Source of the DNA: Maricaulis sp017643475
GTDB taxonomy: Bacteria; Pseudomonadota; Alphaproteobacteria; Caulobacterales; Maricaulaceae
Assembly (NCBI RefSeq): GCF_047123815.1
Contig: NZ_CP138920.1
Location: 1,984,001 to 2,048,000 of the forward strand
Length of the DNA: 64,000 nt
Direction: 5' to 3'
Below the pieces are notes generated by a model. It did not search any database. It was given only the letters and a program-made list of their open reading frames with translations, and was not told the DNA's origin. Both the position numbers and the translations under genes were made by a program. Shown piece by piece: positions 28,009 to 37,132 of the stretch (the stretch's first letter is position 1; every line of letters begins with the position of its first letter).

Positions 28009-28595
28009 TCTGGGGTATAACTGGTGATGATGAGGCCGCCATCGTGTTCGCCGCGATGGGCCTCATAGTCAGCCTCGGTGGTTTGCGTCAGCGTGGCGTA
28101 GACATACCAGGAGCCCGTACCATCCCGCATGGGCGAATAGACCACCTGCCAGAATTGCGGCGGATTGCCCGCGTCCTTCCAGCTGCCGATGGCGCTTTCA
28201 ATGCGTCCGGATGAGAAGCCGCGGTCGATGAGGGCGTTGATATGATGGCTCAGCTCGTCACCCGCAGTCATGTCTGCCAGCTCGCGCACTGAACCCAGAT
28301 GGTCGCGCATCGGATCGCTGACCGTTTCCAATGCCAGGTCATCATTGTCCGTGTTCAGCAGGAAACAATGATAGGGACTATGCTCGATCGAGGCGACAAA
28401 GTCGTCGAAAGTGCTGCGCGTGTTCGGGTTTTTACGCAGTTTATCAATAGCTTCAATGATATCAGCTGTGGGCTCGGACAAGCCCGCCTCGATGCGCGAG
28501 ATCGTGGTCTGGCTGGTGCCGACCATCTGCGCGAACGCGCCCTGTTTCAGGCGTAGTCTCTGTCTAAGCGACCGAACGGTCCGGGCCCAATCCAT
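28005..28595 (-). CDS. XRE-HTH regulator with PAS-like sensor domain (copy 1)
   Basis: This 196-residue protein has an N-terminal XRE helix-turn-helix (LKQGAFAQMVGTSQTTISRIEAG, read here as residues ~16-38). A C-terminal sensor-like domain of about 120 residues ends FWQVVYSPMRDGTGSWYVYA. The layout is the same as in three tandem regulators near 36.5-38.4 kb. Its stop codon overlaps korB's stop (CTAG), and it diverges from nothing close. It may control the kor or fds operons, but this is inference. Confidence 0.8.
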   Translation of the reverse strand: MDWARTVRSLRQRLRLKQGAFAQMVGTSQTTISRIEAGLSEPTADIIEAIDKLRKNPNTRSTFDDFVASIEHSPYHCFLLNTDNDDLALETVSDPMRDHLGSVRELADMTAGDELSHHINALIDRGFSSGRIESAIGSWKDAGNPPQFWQVVYSPMRDGTGSWYVYATLTQTTEADYEAHRGEHDGGLIITSYTPD

Positions 28596-28723
28596 ATTCC
28601 GACTTCAAAACACTCACTTTGCGGAGGTCAGAAGTCTTACGGCCCTAGGAAAAGTCCGGGCACTCATAGAATATGAATACCCAGACTATTTCATTGACTT
28701 GAATTAATTTATGCGAATTCGCC

Positions 28724-30394
28724 TCAGAAGAGTCCGACGACCTGGCCGTTGTCATCGAGCCCGATCTGTTCCGCCGCGGGATGGCGAGGCAGGCCCGGCA
28801 TGGTCATGATCGCTCCGCAGATAACGACGATGAAGCCGGCGCCCGCTGACAGTCGGACCTCCCGGACGGGGACCGAGTGATTGGAGGGCGCGCCGCGAAG
28901 GTTCGGGTCTGTCGAGAAACTGTACTGTGTCTTGGCCATGCAGACAGGCAAGTGCCCGAAACCGGCCTCTTCCCATTCGCGCAACTGGTCCCGGATCTTC
29001 TTGTCAGCCAGCACTTCGTCAGCACGATAGATGGTCTTGGCGACTGTCTCGATCTTTTCGAACAGGCTCAGATCATCACCATAGATCGGAGCGAACTGGG
29101 CGACACCGCCTTCGATGATCTCGACCATACGATTGGCCAGGTTCTCAGTGCCTGCCGAGCCATCGGCCCAGTGGCGGCAAAGAATGGCTTCGCTACCCAT
29201 GGACGCGGCGTATTCCTCGACAAGTGCGACTTCGGCGTCGGTATCGGAGGAGAAATGGTTGATCGCGACCACGGCCGGTACACCGTATTTGCGGACATTC
29301 TCGATGTGACGGCCGAGATTGGCGCATCCCTTCTTCAGGGCTTCGAGGTTCTCTTCATTAAGGTCAGCCTTGGCGACACCGCCATTGGACTTGAGTGCGC
29401 GGATGGTCGCGACGATGACGACGGCCTTGGGTGACAACCCGGCCTTGCGACACTTGATGTCGAAAAATTTCTCCGCGCCCAGGTCCGCGCCAAAGCCCGC
29501 TTCAGTGACGACATAATCGGCCAGTTTCAACGCCGTCTTGGTGGCGATGACCGAGTTGCAGCCGTGGGCGATGTTCGCGAACGGACCACCATGGATGAAG
29601 GCCGGATTGTTCTCGAGTGTTTGTACCAGGTTCGGCTGCAGAGCGGTTTTCAGCAGGACTGTCATCGCACCATCTGCCTGGACGTCGCGGCAGGTCACTA
29701 CCGTCTTGTCGCGGCGGTAGCCGATGATGATATTGCCGAGGCGTCGTTGCAGGTCTTCCAGGTCCTCCGCCAGGCAGAGGATAGCCATGATCTCCGAAGC
29801 CACCGTGATGTCGAAACCGGACTGGCCCGGGAAACCGTTGGCCACGCCGCCCAGTGAAGCGATAATCTCGCGCAGGGCACGGTCATTCATGTCCAGCACG
29901 CGGCGCCAGACCACGCGGCGCTGGTCGATCTCCAGCGCATTGCCCCAGTAGATATGATTGTCGATCATCGCGGAGAGCAGATTGTGCGCCGAAGTGATCG
30001 CGTGAAAATCGCCGGTGAAGTGGAGATTGATATCTTCCATCGGCACGACCTGGGCATGTCCCCCGCCCGCAGCGCCGCCCTTCATGCCGAAACATGGTCC
30101 CAGGGAGGGTTCGCGGATACAGATGGTCGCGCGTTTTCCAATCCGGTTCAGCGCATCGCCCAGCCCCACTGTGGTGGTCGTCTTGCCCTCACCGGCGGGC
30201 GTCGGATTGACCGCCGTCACCAGGATAAGATTGCCATCTTCGCCGCCATTCAGCGATTTGATGTAGTCCGCCGTCAGCTTGGCCTTGTCATTGCCGTACT
30301 GGGCCAGCGCCGTGGACGGGATGCCGAGCTTCTCCGCGACGTCCGTGATCGGCAGCATGTTGGCCGCACGGGCGATATCGATATCACTGTTCAA
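28724..30394 (-). CDS. fhs: Formate-tetrahydrofolate ligase
   Basis: This 556-residue enzyme joins formate to tetrahydrofolate using ATP, making 10-formyl-THF. The nucleotide loop is VNPTPAGEGKTTTTVGLGDA near residue 65, followed by REPSLGPCFGMKGGAAGGGH near 100; both are highly typical. It starts at TTG 30394, supported by a strong GGGGGAGA six bases upstream. It lies 28 bases after fdsD, so formate activation and formate oxidation are probably on one transcript. Confidence 0.96.
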   Translation of the reverse strand: MNSDIDIARAANMLPITDVAEKLGIPSTALAQYGNDKAKLTADYIKSLNGGEDGNLILVTAVNPTPAGEGKTTTTVGLGDALNRIGKRATICIREPSLGPCFGMKGGAAGGGHAQVVPMEDINLHFTGDFHAITSAHNLLSAMIDNHIYWGNALEIDQRRVVWRRVLDMNDRALREIIASLGGVANGFPGQSGFDITVASEIMAILCLAEDLEDLQRRLGNIIIGYRRDKTVVTCRDVQADGAMTVLLKTALQPNLVQTLENNPAFIHGGPFANIAHGCNSVIATKTALKLADYVVTEAGFGADLGAEKFFDIKCRKAGLSPKAVVIVATIRALKSNGGVAKADLNEENLEALKKGCANLGRHIENVRKYGVPAVVAINHFSSDTDAEVALVEEYAASMGSEAILCRHWADGSAGTENLANRMVEIIEGGVAQFAPIYGDDLSLFEKIETVAKTIYRADEVLADKKIRDQLREWEEAGFGHLPVCMAKTQYSFSTDPNLRGAPSNHSVPVREVRLSAGAGFIVVICGAIMTMPGLPRHPAAEQIGLDDNGQVVGLF

Positions 30395-30422
30395 CGTCTT
30401 CTCTCCCCCTCGAAGGATATGG

Positions 30423-30629
30423 TCAGGCGAGCCGAGCCGCAGCCTTGCGGACGACCGGCAGCAAACTGTCTGGATGATCGGTGAGGACCGCCTGCAATTG
30501 CTCGCGCATGCGCGGTTCCCAGAAACTCTTGATGTGCTGTTCCACGCCCTCGATCGCCTCCTCCTCGGAATAGGGTTCGAAGAAGCCGGCGATCTGGTTG
30601 GCCATGGTGATGAGGCGGTTCTGGTCCAT
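30423..30629 (-). CDS. fdsD: Formate dehydrogenase delta subunit
   Basis: This 68-residue protein begins MDQNRLITMANQIAGFFEPY and matches the small FdsD family, which accompanies molybdenum, NAD-dependent formate dehydrogenases and is needed for the active complex. The ATG is at 30629, five bases after the fdsC stop. The larger open frame upstream is only a shadow of fdsC. It is the last gene of the fdsGBACD set. Confidence 0.88.
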   Translation of the reverse strand: MDQNRLITMANQIAGFFEPYSEEEAIEGVEQHIKSFWEPRMREQLQAVLTDHPDSLLPVVRKAAARLA

Positions 30630-30634
30630 CGGGC

Positions 30635-31420
30635 CTAGACTCCCAATCGCACGACGCGGCCGCCTGGGCCACGTGTGAGGATTTGCAGATTGATGGCATC
30701 GGCCAGCTGCAGCGCCAGCGATGTGGGGGCGGACAGGGTGACCAGTGCTGAAGCGCCCGTCGCGGCGGTCTTGTAGACCAGCTCGTAACTGCACCGGCTG
30801 GACATCAGCACGAAGCCGGGCGCCTCGATCCGGCCCGCCGCTGCGAGCAGTCCGATCAGCTTGTCCAGTGCATTGTGACGACCGACATCCTCGCGCACAA
30901 ACTCGATCACTCCGACCGGCGAACACCAGGCCGCGGCATGGACGCTGTGAGTCTGCTGGTTAAGCGTCTGCCGGTCAGAAATGTTGTTGAAGGCGCGTTC
31001 GATCGCGGCGTCGCTGATGTTGAGCGCGCGCCTCTGGCCGGGGCCCGGTGCATGCAACTCCGCCAGGCTTTCGATGCCACACAGGCCACAGCCTGTATGA
31101 CCGTCGAGGGTGCGCCGGGTTAGGCGGTCACCATTGATGGCCTTCGCCGCGATCCGGATGTCGACCGTGGTACCTTCGGCATAGGTCATGATCTCGATCG
31201 CGTCCGGTCGGGCGTCTGCGTTCAGGACGCCTTCCGAGACCGCCAGACCGAAAGCCAGATCTTCCAGGTCACCGGGACTGGCCATCATCACGGTCCAGGC
31301 GCGCCCGTTAAAGCCGATCTCGACCGGGTGTTCCGTGGCAATAGCCCAGTGGCTTCCCTCCGCATCCGTGGACGCGATGGCGACATCGAGCGAGGCTTGC
31401 GGCAGGTTCAATCCGGTCAC
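30635..31420 (-). CDS. fdsC: Formate dehydrogenase accessory sulfurtransferase (FdhD/FdsC)
   Basis: This 261-residue protein belongs to the FdhD family, which sulfurates and delivers the molybdenum cofactor to formate dehydrogenase. The CxxC loop is present (GHTGCGLCGIESLAEL near residue 110). The conserved EDVGRHNALDKLIG lies near 180 and SSRCSYELVYKTA near 215. It starts at GTG 31420, overlapping the fdsA stop (GTGA). Gene order matches fdsGBACD, so FdsC is the position-based name and FdhD the family name. Confidence 0.92.
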   Translation of the reverse strand: MTGLNLPQASLDVAIASTDAEGSHWAIATEHPVEIGFNGRAWTVMMASPGDLEDLAFGLAVSEGVLNADARPDAIEIMTYAEGTTVDIRIAAKAINGDRLTRRTLDGHTGCGLCGIESLAELHAPGPGQRRALNISDAAIERAFNNISDRQTLNQQTHSVHAAAWCSPVGVIEFVREDVGRHNALDKLIGLLAAAGRIEAPGFVLMSSRCSYELVYKTAATGASALVTLSAPTSLALQLADAINLQILTRGPGGRVVRLGV

Positions 31421-34251
31421 TCCGCAGCGGGCACGATATCGATGCGGGCGCGGCGGCGATCGCGTTCGGCCTGCCAGTCCGATGGCATGTTGGATGGGGC
31501 GACCTGTACAGCCGTGACCTTGTATTCAGGGCAGTTCGTCGCCCAGTCGGATAACTCGGTTGTCACCACGTTCGCTCCGGATTCCGGGTGGTGGAACGTC
31601 GTATACACCACGCCTGGCGGCATGCGATCCGAGAGGACGGCACGGACGGTGATCGCGCCCTTGCGGCTGGACAGGGAAACCATGTCACCTTCGGTGAGGC
31701 CGCGAGCGTCTGCATCGGACGGGTGGATCTCCAGCACATCCTCGTCATGCCAGCGCGAGTTCTCGGTGCGGCGGGTCTGGGCGCCGACATTGTACTGGCT
31801 GAGAATGCGGCCGGTCGTCAAAAGCAGCGGGAAGGCACGTGTGGTGCGTTCCTCGGTCGGGATGAACTGGGTCAGCATGAACTGGCCCTTGCCCCGCACA
31901 AACCCGTCGACATGCATGGTCGGCGTGCCGTTGGGCGCTGCATCGTTACATGGCCATTGCACCGAGCCCTCGCGATCGAGGCGGTCGAAACTGACGCCCG
32001 CAAAAGTCGGTGTCAGCGCCGCAATCTCATTCATGATGTCCGCCGATTTCTGATAGCGCATGGGATAACCCAGCGCCTCGGCGAGGCGGCAGACCGTCTC
32101 CCATTCCGATAGGCCCTGTTTTTCCGGGAAGGCCGGGCGCACGCGGTTGATGCGGCGTTCGGCATTGATGAAGGTGCCGTCCTTCTCCAGGAAAGACGTG
32201 CCCGGTAGGAAGACATGCGCAAAGGCGGCAGTTTCGTTCAGGAAAAGGTCCTGGACGACCACACAGTCCATGGAGCGCAGGGCCGCGATGACATTCTGGG
32301 TGTCCGGATCCGACTGGGCGAGGTCTTCGCCCTGGATGAACATGCCCTTGAAACTGCCATCCAGCGCTGCGGAAAACATGTTGGGTATGCGCAGACCCGG
32401 CTCGTCGCTGAGCGACTTGCCCCAGCTGGTCTCGAACAGGGCGCGGGTATCGATATCGGAGACGTGGCGATAGCCGGGGAACTCGTGCGGGAAAGACCCC
32501 ATGTCGCAGGAGCCCTGGACATTGTTCTGGCCCCGAAGCGGGTTCACGCCGACGCCCTCACGACCGATATTGCCCGTCGCCATGGCCAGGTTCGCCATGC
32601 CCATCACCATGGACGATCCTTGCGAGTGTTCGGTTACGCCCAGCCCGTAATAGATCGCGGCATTGCCACCCGTGGCATAGAGACGCGCAGCCTGGCGGAT
32701 TGTTTCCGCGGGCACACCGCTGACCGCCTCAACAGCTTCCGGGCTGTTCTGTTCCTGCGCGATGAAGGCTGCCCAGCGGTCAAAGCTCTCGGCCTCGCAA
32801 CGCTCGGCAACAAACGCCCTGTCGACCAGGCCCTCGGTGACAATGACGTGGGCCAGGGCGTTGATGATGGCGACATTCGTGCCCGGTCGTAGTTGCAGGT
32901 GATGGTCAGCCTGGATGTGCGGAGAGCGGACAAGGTCCGTCGCCCGCGGGTCAGCGACGATCAGGCGGGCGCCAGCACGCAGCCGCTGTTTCATGCGCGA
33001 GGCAAAGACCGGGTGGGCATCGGTCGGATTGGCGCCGATGACCAGGATGACATCTGCCTGTTCCACGGATTTGAAGTTCTGTGTTCCTGCAGAGGTGCCG
33101 AACGTCGTCTTCAGGCCGTAGCCGGTCGGCGAGTGGCAGACCCGGGCGCAGGTGTCGACATTATTGTTGCCAAAGGCCGCGCGGACCATTTTCTGGACGA
33201 CATAGACTTCTTCATTCGTACAGCGCGATGAGGTGACTGCGCCGATCGAGCTGCGGCCGTTCTCTGTCTGGATGGCCTTGAAGCGGTCCGCGGCGAAGCC
33301 GATGGCCTCGTCCCAGCTGACTTCGCGCCAGGGCTGGCTGATATCCTCGCGGATCATCGGCGACATCACCCGGTCGGGATGGCTGGCATAACCCCACGCA
33401 AATCTTCCCTTCACGCAGGAATGGCCCTCATTGGCACCGCCGGACGTGTCCGGTGTCATGCGCACAACTTCATCGCCCTGCAGTTCGGCGATGAAGGAAC
33501 AACCAACCCCGCAATAGGCGCAGGTCGTGGCAACCTCGCGGCGTGGCTGTCCATGTTCGACGACGCTTTTCTCCATCAGCGTGGCGGTCGGACAGGCCTG
33601 GACACAGGCGCCGCAGGACACGCACTCACTGTCGAAGAAACCCTCATCGAGCCCGGCGGAAACCTTGGATTCGAAACCCCGCCCGTCAATGGTCAGGGCC
33701 AGCGTGCCCTGGATCTCGTCACAGGCGCGAACGCAGCGCGAGCAAACGATGCATTTGGAGCCATCGAACTGGAAATAGGGATTGGAGGCGTCGACGCCTT
33801 CGGCCAGGTGGTTTTCGCCCTCGAAACCGTAACGCACTTCGCGCAGGCCCACTTCGCCGGCGGTGTCCTGGAGTTCGCAATCACCATTGGCGGAACAGGT
33901 CAGGCAGTCGAGCGGGTGGTCGGAGATGTAGAGTTCCATCACGCCACGGCGCAGGGCTTCCAGGCGAGGTGTCTGGGTCTGGACCTTCATGCCCTCGGAC
34001 ACCGGTGTGGTGCAGGAGGCGGGGGTTCCCTTGCGTCCCTCGATCTCGACCAGGCACATACGGCAGGAGCCAAATGCTTCCAACCGGTCTGTGGCACAGA
34101 GTTTTGGGATGCGTGCTTCCACCTCGGAGGCGGCGCGCATGATGGATGTGCCTTCCGGTACGGTGACCGTCTGGCCGTCAATTTCCAGGCTGACGCGGGT
34201 CTCGCTTGTGCGGGCCGGCGTGCCGAAATCATTCTCGCGGCGGCTTCCCAT
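31417..34251 (-). CDS. fdsA: NAD-dependent formate dehydrogenase alpha (molybdopterin) subunit
   Basis: This 944-residue catalytic subunit oxidises formate to CO2. The N-terminal 2Fe-2S domain carries CRMCLVEIEG, and the NuoG-like region carries DHPLDCLTCSANGDC. Two [4Fe-4S] sets follow, CIVCSRCVRACDE and CVSCGACVQACPTAT. The molybdopterin domain opens with CAYCGVGC near residue 242. The metal ligand is a cysteine, in CARVCHSPTGYG near 370, not selenocysteine. It starts four bases after fdsB. Confidence 0.95.
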   Translation of the reverse strand: MGSRRENDFGTPARTSETRVSLEIDGQTVTVPEGTSIMRAASEVEARIPKLCATDRLEAFGSCRMCLVEIEGRKGTPASCTTPVSEGMKVQTQTPRLEALRRGVMELYISDHPLDCLTCSANGDCELQDTAGEVGLREVRYGFEGENHLAEGVDASNPYFQFDGSKCIVCSRCVRACDEIQGTLALTIDGRGFESKVSAGLDEGFFDSECVSCGACVQACPTATLMEKSVVEHGQPRREVATTCAYCGVGCSFIAELQGDEVVRMTPDTSGGANEGHSCVKGRFAWGYASHPDRVMSPMIREDISQPWREVSWDEAIGFAADRFKAIQTENGRSSIGAVTSSRCTNEEVYVVQKMVRAAFGNNNVDTCARVCHSPTGYGLKTTFGTSAGTQNFKSVEQADVILVIGANPTDAHPVFASRMKQRLRAGARLIVADPRATDLVRSPHIQADHHLQLRPGTNVAIINALAHVIVTEGLVDRAFVAERCEAESFDRWAAFIAQEQNSPEAVEAVSGVPAETIRQAARLYATGGNAAIYYGLGVTEHSQGSSMVMGMANLAMATGNIGREGVGVNPLRGQNNVQGSCDMGSFPHEFPGYRHVSDIDTRALFETSWGKSLSDEPGLRIPNMFSAALDGSFKGMFIQGEDLAQSDPDTQNVIAALRSMDCVVVQDLFLNETAAFAHVFLPGTSFLEKDGTFINAERRINRVRPAFPEKQGLSEWETVCRLAEALGYPMRYQKSADIMNEIAALTPTFAGVSFDRLDREGSVQWPCNDAAPNGTPTMHVDGFVRGKGQFMLTQFIPTEERTTRAFPLLLTTGRILSQYNVGAQTRRTENSRWHDEDVLEIHPSDADARGLTEGDMVSLSSRKGAITVRAVLSDRMPPGVVYTTFHHPESGANVVTTELSDWATNCPEYKVTAVQVAPSNMPSDWQAERDRRRARIDIVPAAE

Positions 34252-34255
34252 CGCT

Positions 34256-35794
34256 TTAGTCTACCATGTCTTTGAGTTTCGCGTCCGAGGATGTGAAATC
34301 CTCTCGGAAATGGCGAAGCGCGCTCATCACCGGCATCTGGGTCAGGCCGCCCATGGCGCACAGTGATCCGTCCGTCATGATGGTGCACAGGTCTTCCACC
34401 AGTTCCAGATTGGCCTCGACATTCTCGCCGTCGCGGATCTTGCTGATCGTCTCGGCGCCTCGCATTGAGCCGATACGGCATGGCGTACACTTGCCACAGC
34501 TTTCCTCGGCACAGAATTCCATCGCGAATTCGGCCTGTCTGGCCATGTCGACCGTGTCGTCAAAGACGACGATGCCGCCATGCCCCAGCATCGCGCCAGC
34601 CGCGGCGAAGGCTTCGTAATCCATTGGCAAATCGAGACCGTCCGCAGGGATGTAGGCGCCCAGGGGGCCTCCGACCTGGACGGCCTTCAGCGGGCGGCCG
34701 CTCAGCGTGCCACCGCCAAAATCCTCGATCAGTTCACGCAGGGAAATGCCGAAATCGGCTTCCAGCATGCCGCCCCGGCGAATATTGCCCGCAAGTTGAT
34801 AAGCCTGGGTGCCGCGCGAGCGTTCATGGCCGATCTCGGCATAGGCTTCGCCGCCATGCTCCAGGATCCACGGTACGCTGGCCAGCGTCAGGACATTGTT
34901 GACGATGGTCGGCTTTCCGAACAGGCCTGAAAGAGCCGGGATGGGCGGTTTGACCCGGACCTGACCGCGCTTGCCTTCCAGGCTCTCCAGCATGGCGCTT
35001 TCCTCGCCGCAGACATAGGAGCCGGCGCCGCGACGAACCTCGAGTTCAAATGCCTTCCCGGAGCCGAGAATATCCGCCCCCAGCCAGCCGCGCCCTTCCC
35101 AGGACGCGATCGCAGCCTTCAGCGTTGCAATGGCGTGCGGATATTCCGAGCGGCAATAGATGAAGCCCTTTGTGGCACCCACAGCGAGGCCGGCGATGAT
35201 CATGCCGGCGATCAGCTGGCCGGGATCGCCTTCCATCAACATGCGATCGGCAAAGGTGCCGCTATCGCCCTCATCAGCGTTACAGCAGATGTATTTCTGG
35301 TCAGCCTGGGCTTCCGATGCGGTTTTCCACTTGATGCCGGCTGGAAAACCGGCGCCGCCGCGGCCACGTAGTCCGGAGCGAGTCACAGTCTCGACGATGT
35401 CCGCTGCGCTCTTGGCAAGCGCGGCGCGCAGGCCGTCCAGCCCGCCACTGGCCTCGAAGGCGTCCAGGTTCAGCGGGTCGATGACGCCGCAACGCTCAAA
35501 GATCACACGGCGCTGGATCTTCATCCAGGGCAGGTCCTCGACCTTGCCGACACAAGTCGCATCATCCAGCGGGAAGCCCGTCTCGGCCAGACGTTTTGCA
35601 TCCATGACGGAGAGGGGACCAAAGCCGATCCGGCCCTCCGGTGTGTCGACTTCCAGAAGGGGCTCCAGCCATAACATGCCGCGAGACCCGGTCCGCACCA
35701 GCTGGTCCTGGGGCAGGGCCGCGGCAACGCCGTCGGCGCCGACGGAGAGGGCGGCGGCGTCCCTGGAGAGAAAGAGGCGGGTCGCATCAGCCAT
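34256..35794 (-). CDS. fdsB: Formate dehydrogenase beta subunit (NAD/FMN, NuoF-like)
   Basis: This 512-residue subunit carries FMN, the NAD site and a [4Fe-4S] cluster. Visible motifs are GLRGRGGAGFPAGIKWKTA near residue 145, CNADEGDSGTFADRMLMEGD near 175, EESAMLESLEGKRGQVRVK near 265 and the cluster ligands ESCGKCTPCRIG near 435. It overlaps the end of fdsG by eight bases. Together with FdsG it forms the diaphorase half that reduces NAD. Confidence 0.94.
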   Translation of the reverse strand: MADATRLFLSRDAAALSVGADGVAAALPQDQLVRTGSRGMLWLEPLLEVDTPEGRIGFGPLSVMDAKRLAETGFPLDDATCVGKVEDLPWMKIQRRVIFERCGVIDPLNLDAFEASGGLDGLRAALAKSAADIVETVTRSGLRGRGGAGFPAGIKWKTASEAQADQKYICCNADEGDSGTFADRMLMEGDPGQLIAGMIIAGLAVGATKGFIYCRSEYPHAIATLKAAIASWEGRGWLGADILGSGKAFELEVRRGAGSYVCGEESAMLESLEGKRGQVRVKPPIPALSGLFGKPTIVNNVLTLASVPWILEHGGEAYAEIGHERSRGTQAYQLAGNIRRGGMLEADFGISLRELIEDFGGGTLSGRPLKAVQVGGPLGAYIPADGLDLPMDYEAFAAAGAMLGHGGIVVFDDTVDMARQAEFAMEFCAEESCGKCTPCRIGSMRGAETISKIRDGENVEANLELVEDLCTIMTDGSLCAMGGLTQMPVMSALRHFREDFTSSDAKLKDMVD

Positions 35795-36203
35795 CGGCCA
35801 ACTCCGCTTCCAGCAGCTCGGCGCTGGCGCGGCCGATCAGGCGCTTCCCGATCATCGCGGCCGGGCCCAGGGCACAATTGCCCAGGCAATAGATGGTCTC
35901 GCTTGCGATGCCCCTGGCCGACAGGCGCCGGGCCAGCTCTTCGCTGCCCACAGCCTGGCAGGCTTCGGCACGACAGAGTTTGAGTTTCGGCTTGTCGGTG
36001 TCGCGGGTGAAATCGCCATAGAAACTGCGAACGCCGTGGATGTCGGCGCGGGATATGTTCAGGTCCTGCGCAATCCGGCGCGCGGCCTCGTCACTGACGC
36101 AGCCGAAATGTTCCTGTGTGTCGTGCAGGATTTCCAGCAATGCAGCGGGATCATGATTGTGATGTGCGCAGATCTTCGCAACCACATCGATATCGTGCGG
36201 CAC
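35787..36203 (-). CDS. fdsG: Formate dehydrogenase gamma subunit (2Fe-2S, NuoE-like)
   Basis: This 138-residue thioredoxin-like subunit carries a [2Fe-2S] cluster with ligands in CRAEACQAVG and CLGNCALGP. LLEILHDTQEHFGCV near residue 22 is typical of the NuoE/FdsG family. I chose GTG 36203 because GGGGAG lies seven bases upstream; a longer frame reaches 36344 but runs through the promoter region. It is the first gene of the fds operon and diverges from three XRE-PAS regulators. Confidence 0.88.
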   Translation of the reverse strand: MPHDIDVVAKICAHHNHDPAALLEILHDTQEHFGCVSDEAARRIAQDLNISRADIHGVRSFYGDFTRDTDKPKLKLCRAEACQAVGSEELARRLSARGIASETIYCLGNCALGPAAMIGKRLIGRASAELLEAELADG

Positions 36204-36415
36204 GCAGCTCTCCCCGGGAATTATTATTCGTTGCAGGGAGTTTAGCGCTCGTCGCGCCATTTGAAACTGTTTTGTTGACGCACGCGTCAGCCTATAGTCC
36301 GCCGCGACGGACTGTTCCCGCATGGACTGTCGCCCTCGCGGCAAGTGTCACACAAGTTTCAAAATCGCCCTGTTCATCTCGCGCAAACAGTGCCAAACAG
36401 AAACCAGCTTCCCAA

Positions 36416-36444
36416 AAATCGCGATTTACGTTATAAAATATAAC
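36416..36444. promoter_or_regulatory. Two perfect palindromes in the fds/regulator divergent region
   Basis: AAATCGCGATTT (36416-36427) is a 12-bp perfect palindrome. Two bases later comes GTTATA-AAA-TATAAC (36430-36444), a perfect inverted repeat with a three-base spacer. Both lie about 40-70 bases upstream of the first tandem XRE-PAS gene, where an operator would be expected. Which protein binds them is unknown; self-binding by the XRE proteins is the simplest guess. Confidence 0.55.
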
Positions 36445-36484
36445 TCAGAGCGTTACTGCATTCTTCGAAGGGCGGAAGAGTTGC

Positions 36485-37129
36485 ATGTCAGCAATTGAGA
36501 TTTCGCAGGAACTTCCCGAGCTGCACTGGCCGTCAGTGATCCGGCACTACCGGCATTCGACGGGGCTTAACCAGGGTCAGCTGGCGGATCGTCTCGCCGT
36601 GACCCAGACCATGGTTTCGCGATGGGAAGCTGCCGATGCCCGCCCCAGTCCTCGCATCCAGGAATTATTGTTCGATCTTTACTGGGCCGAAAGCGCGACG
36701 ATTTCGCGTGATGTCTGGGAGCAGCGTGTCGCCCAGAACCCGGCCATTATCTGTGTCGCTGACGGGACCGGACGCATGGCTGTCGCTTCGCGCGGGCTGG
36801 CCCGGTTGATGGGGTCGACATCCGAAGAATTGTCGGGCCGCATGATGAAGCACCACTTCCGTGGCGAGATTTTTGACCTTTTTGCAACCTTTGGGCGTGC
36901 AGGCTTTTTCGAAGGTCAGGTGGCCAGCGCGGAGAGCGTGGACCTGTTCGAATACCGGCACGGTTCCGGGGAATGGAAACAGGTCTATCTGCACGGGCTG
37001 CACCGTCCGGTCCTGATGCCGGGGCCGCGTGTCCTGTGCATGATGTCCGGCGCTGTCGTGAATGAAAGCGTCTATCGCGATGTGAGAGAGCGGCTGGGTG
37101 GGCCGGTGGTTGTGCGAAAGGCACTTTGA
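36485..37129 (+). CDS. XRE-HTH regulator with PAS sensor domain (tandem copy 2)
   Basis: This 214-residue protein has an XRE helix-turn-helix (NQGQLADRLAVTQTMVSRWE, residues ~28-47) followed by a PAS-like domain (NPAIICVADGTGRMAVASRG near residue 86, STSEELSGR near 115). The C-terminal tail CMMSGAVVNESVYRDVRERL is shared with copy 4. The start ATG follows GGAAGAG. It is the first of three tandem paralogues divergent from fdsG. No ligand-binding residue pattern for heme or flavin is evident to me. Confidence 0.82.
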   Translation: MSAIEISQELPELHWPSVIRHYRHSTGLNQGQLADRLAVTQTMVSRWEAADARPSPRIQELLFDLYWAESATISRDVWEQRVAQNPAIICVADGTGRMAVASRGLARLMGSTSEELSGRMMKHHFRGEIFDLFATFGRAGFFEGQVASAESVDLFEYRHGSGEWKQVYLHGLHRPVLMPGPRVLCMMSGAVVNESVYRDVRERLGGPVVVRKAL

Positions 37130-37132
37130 GGA

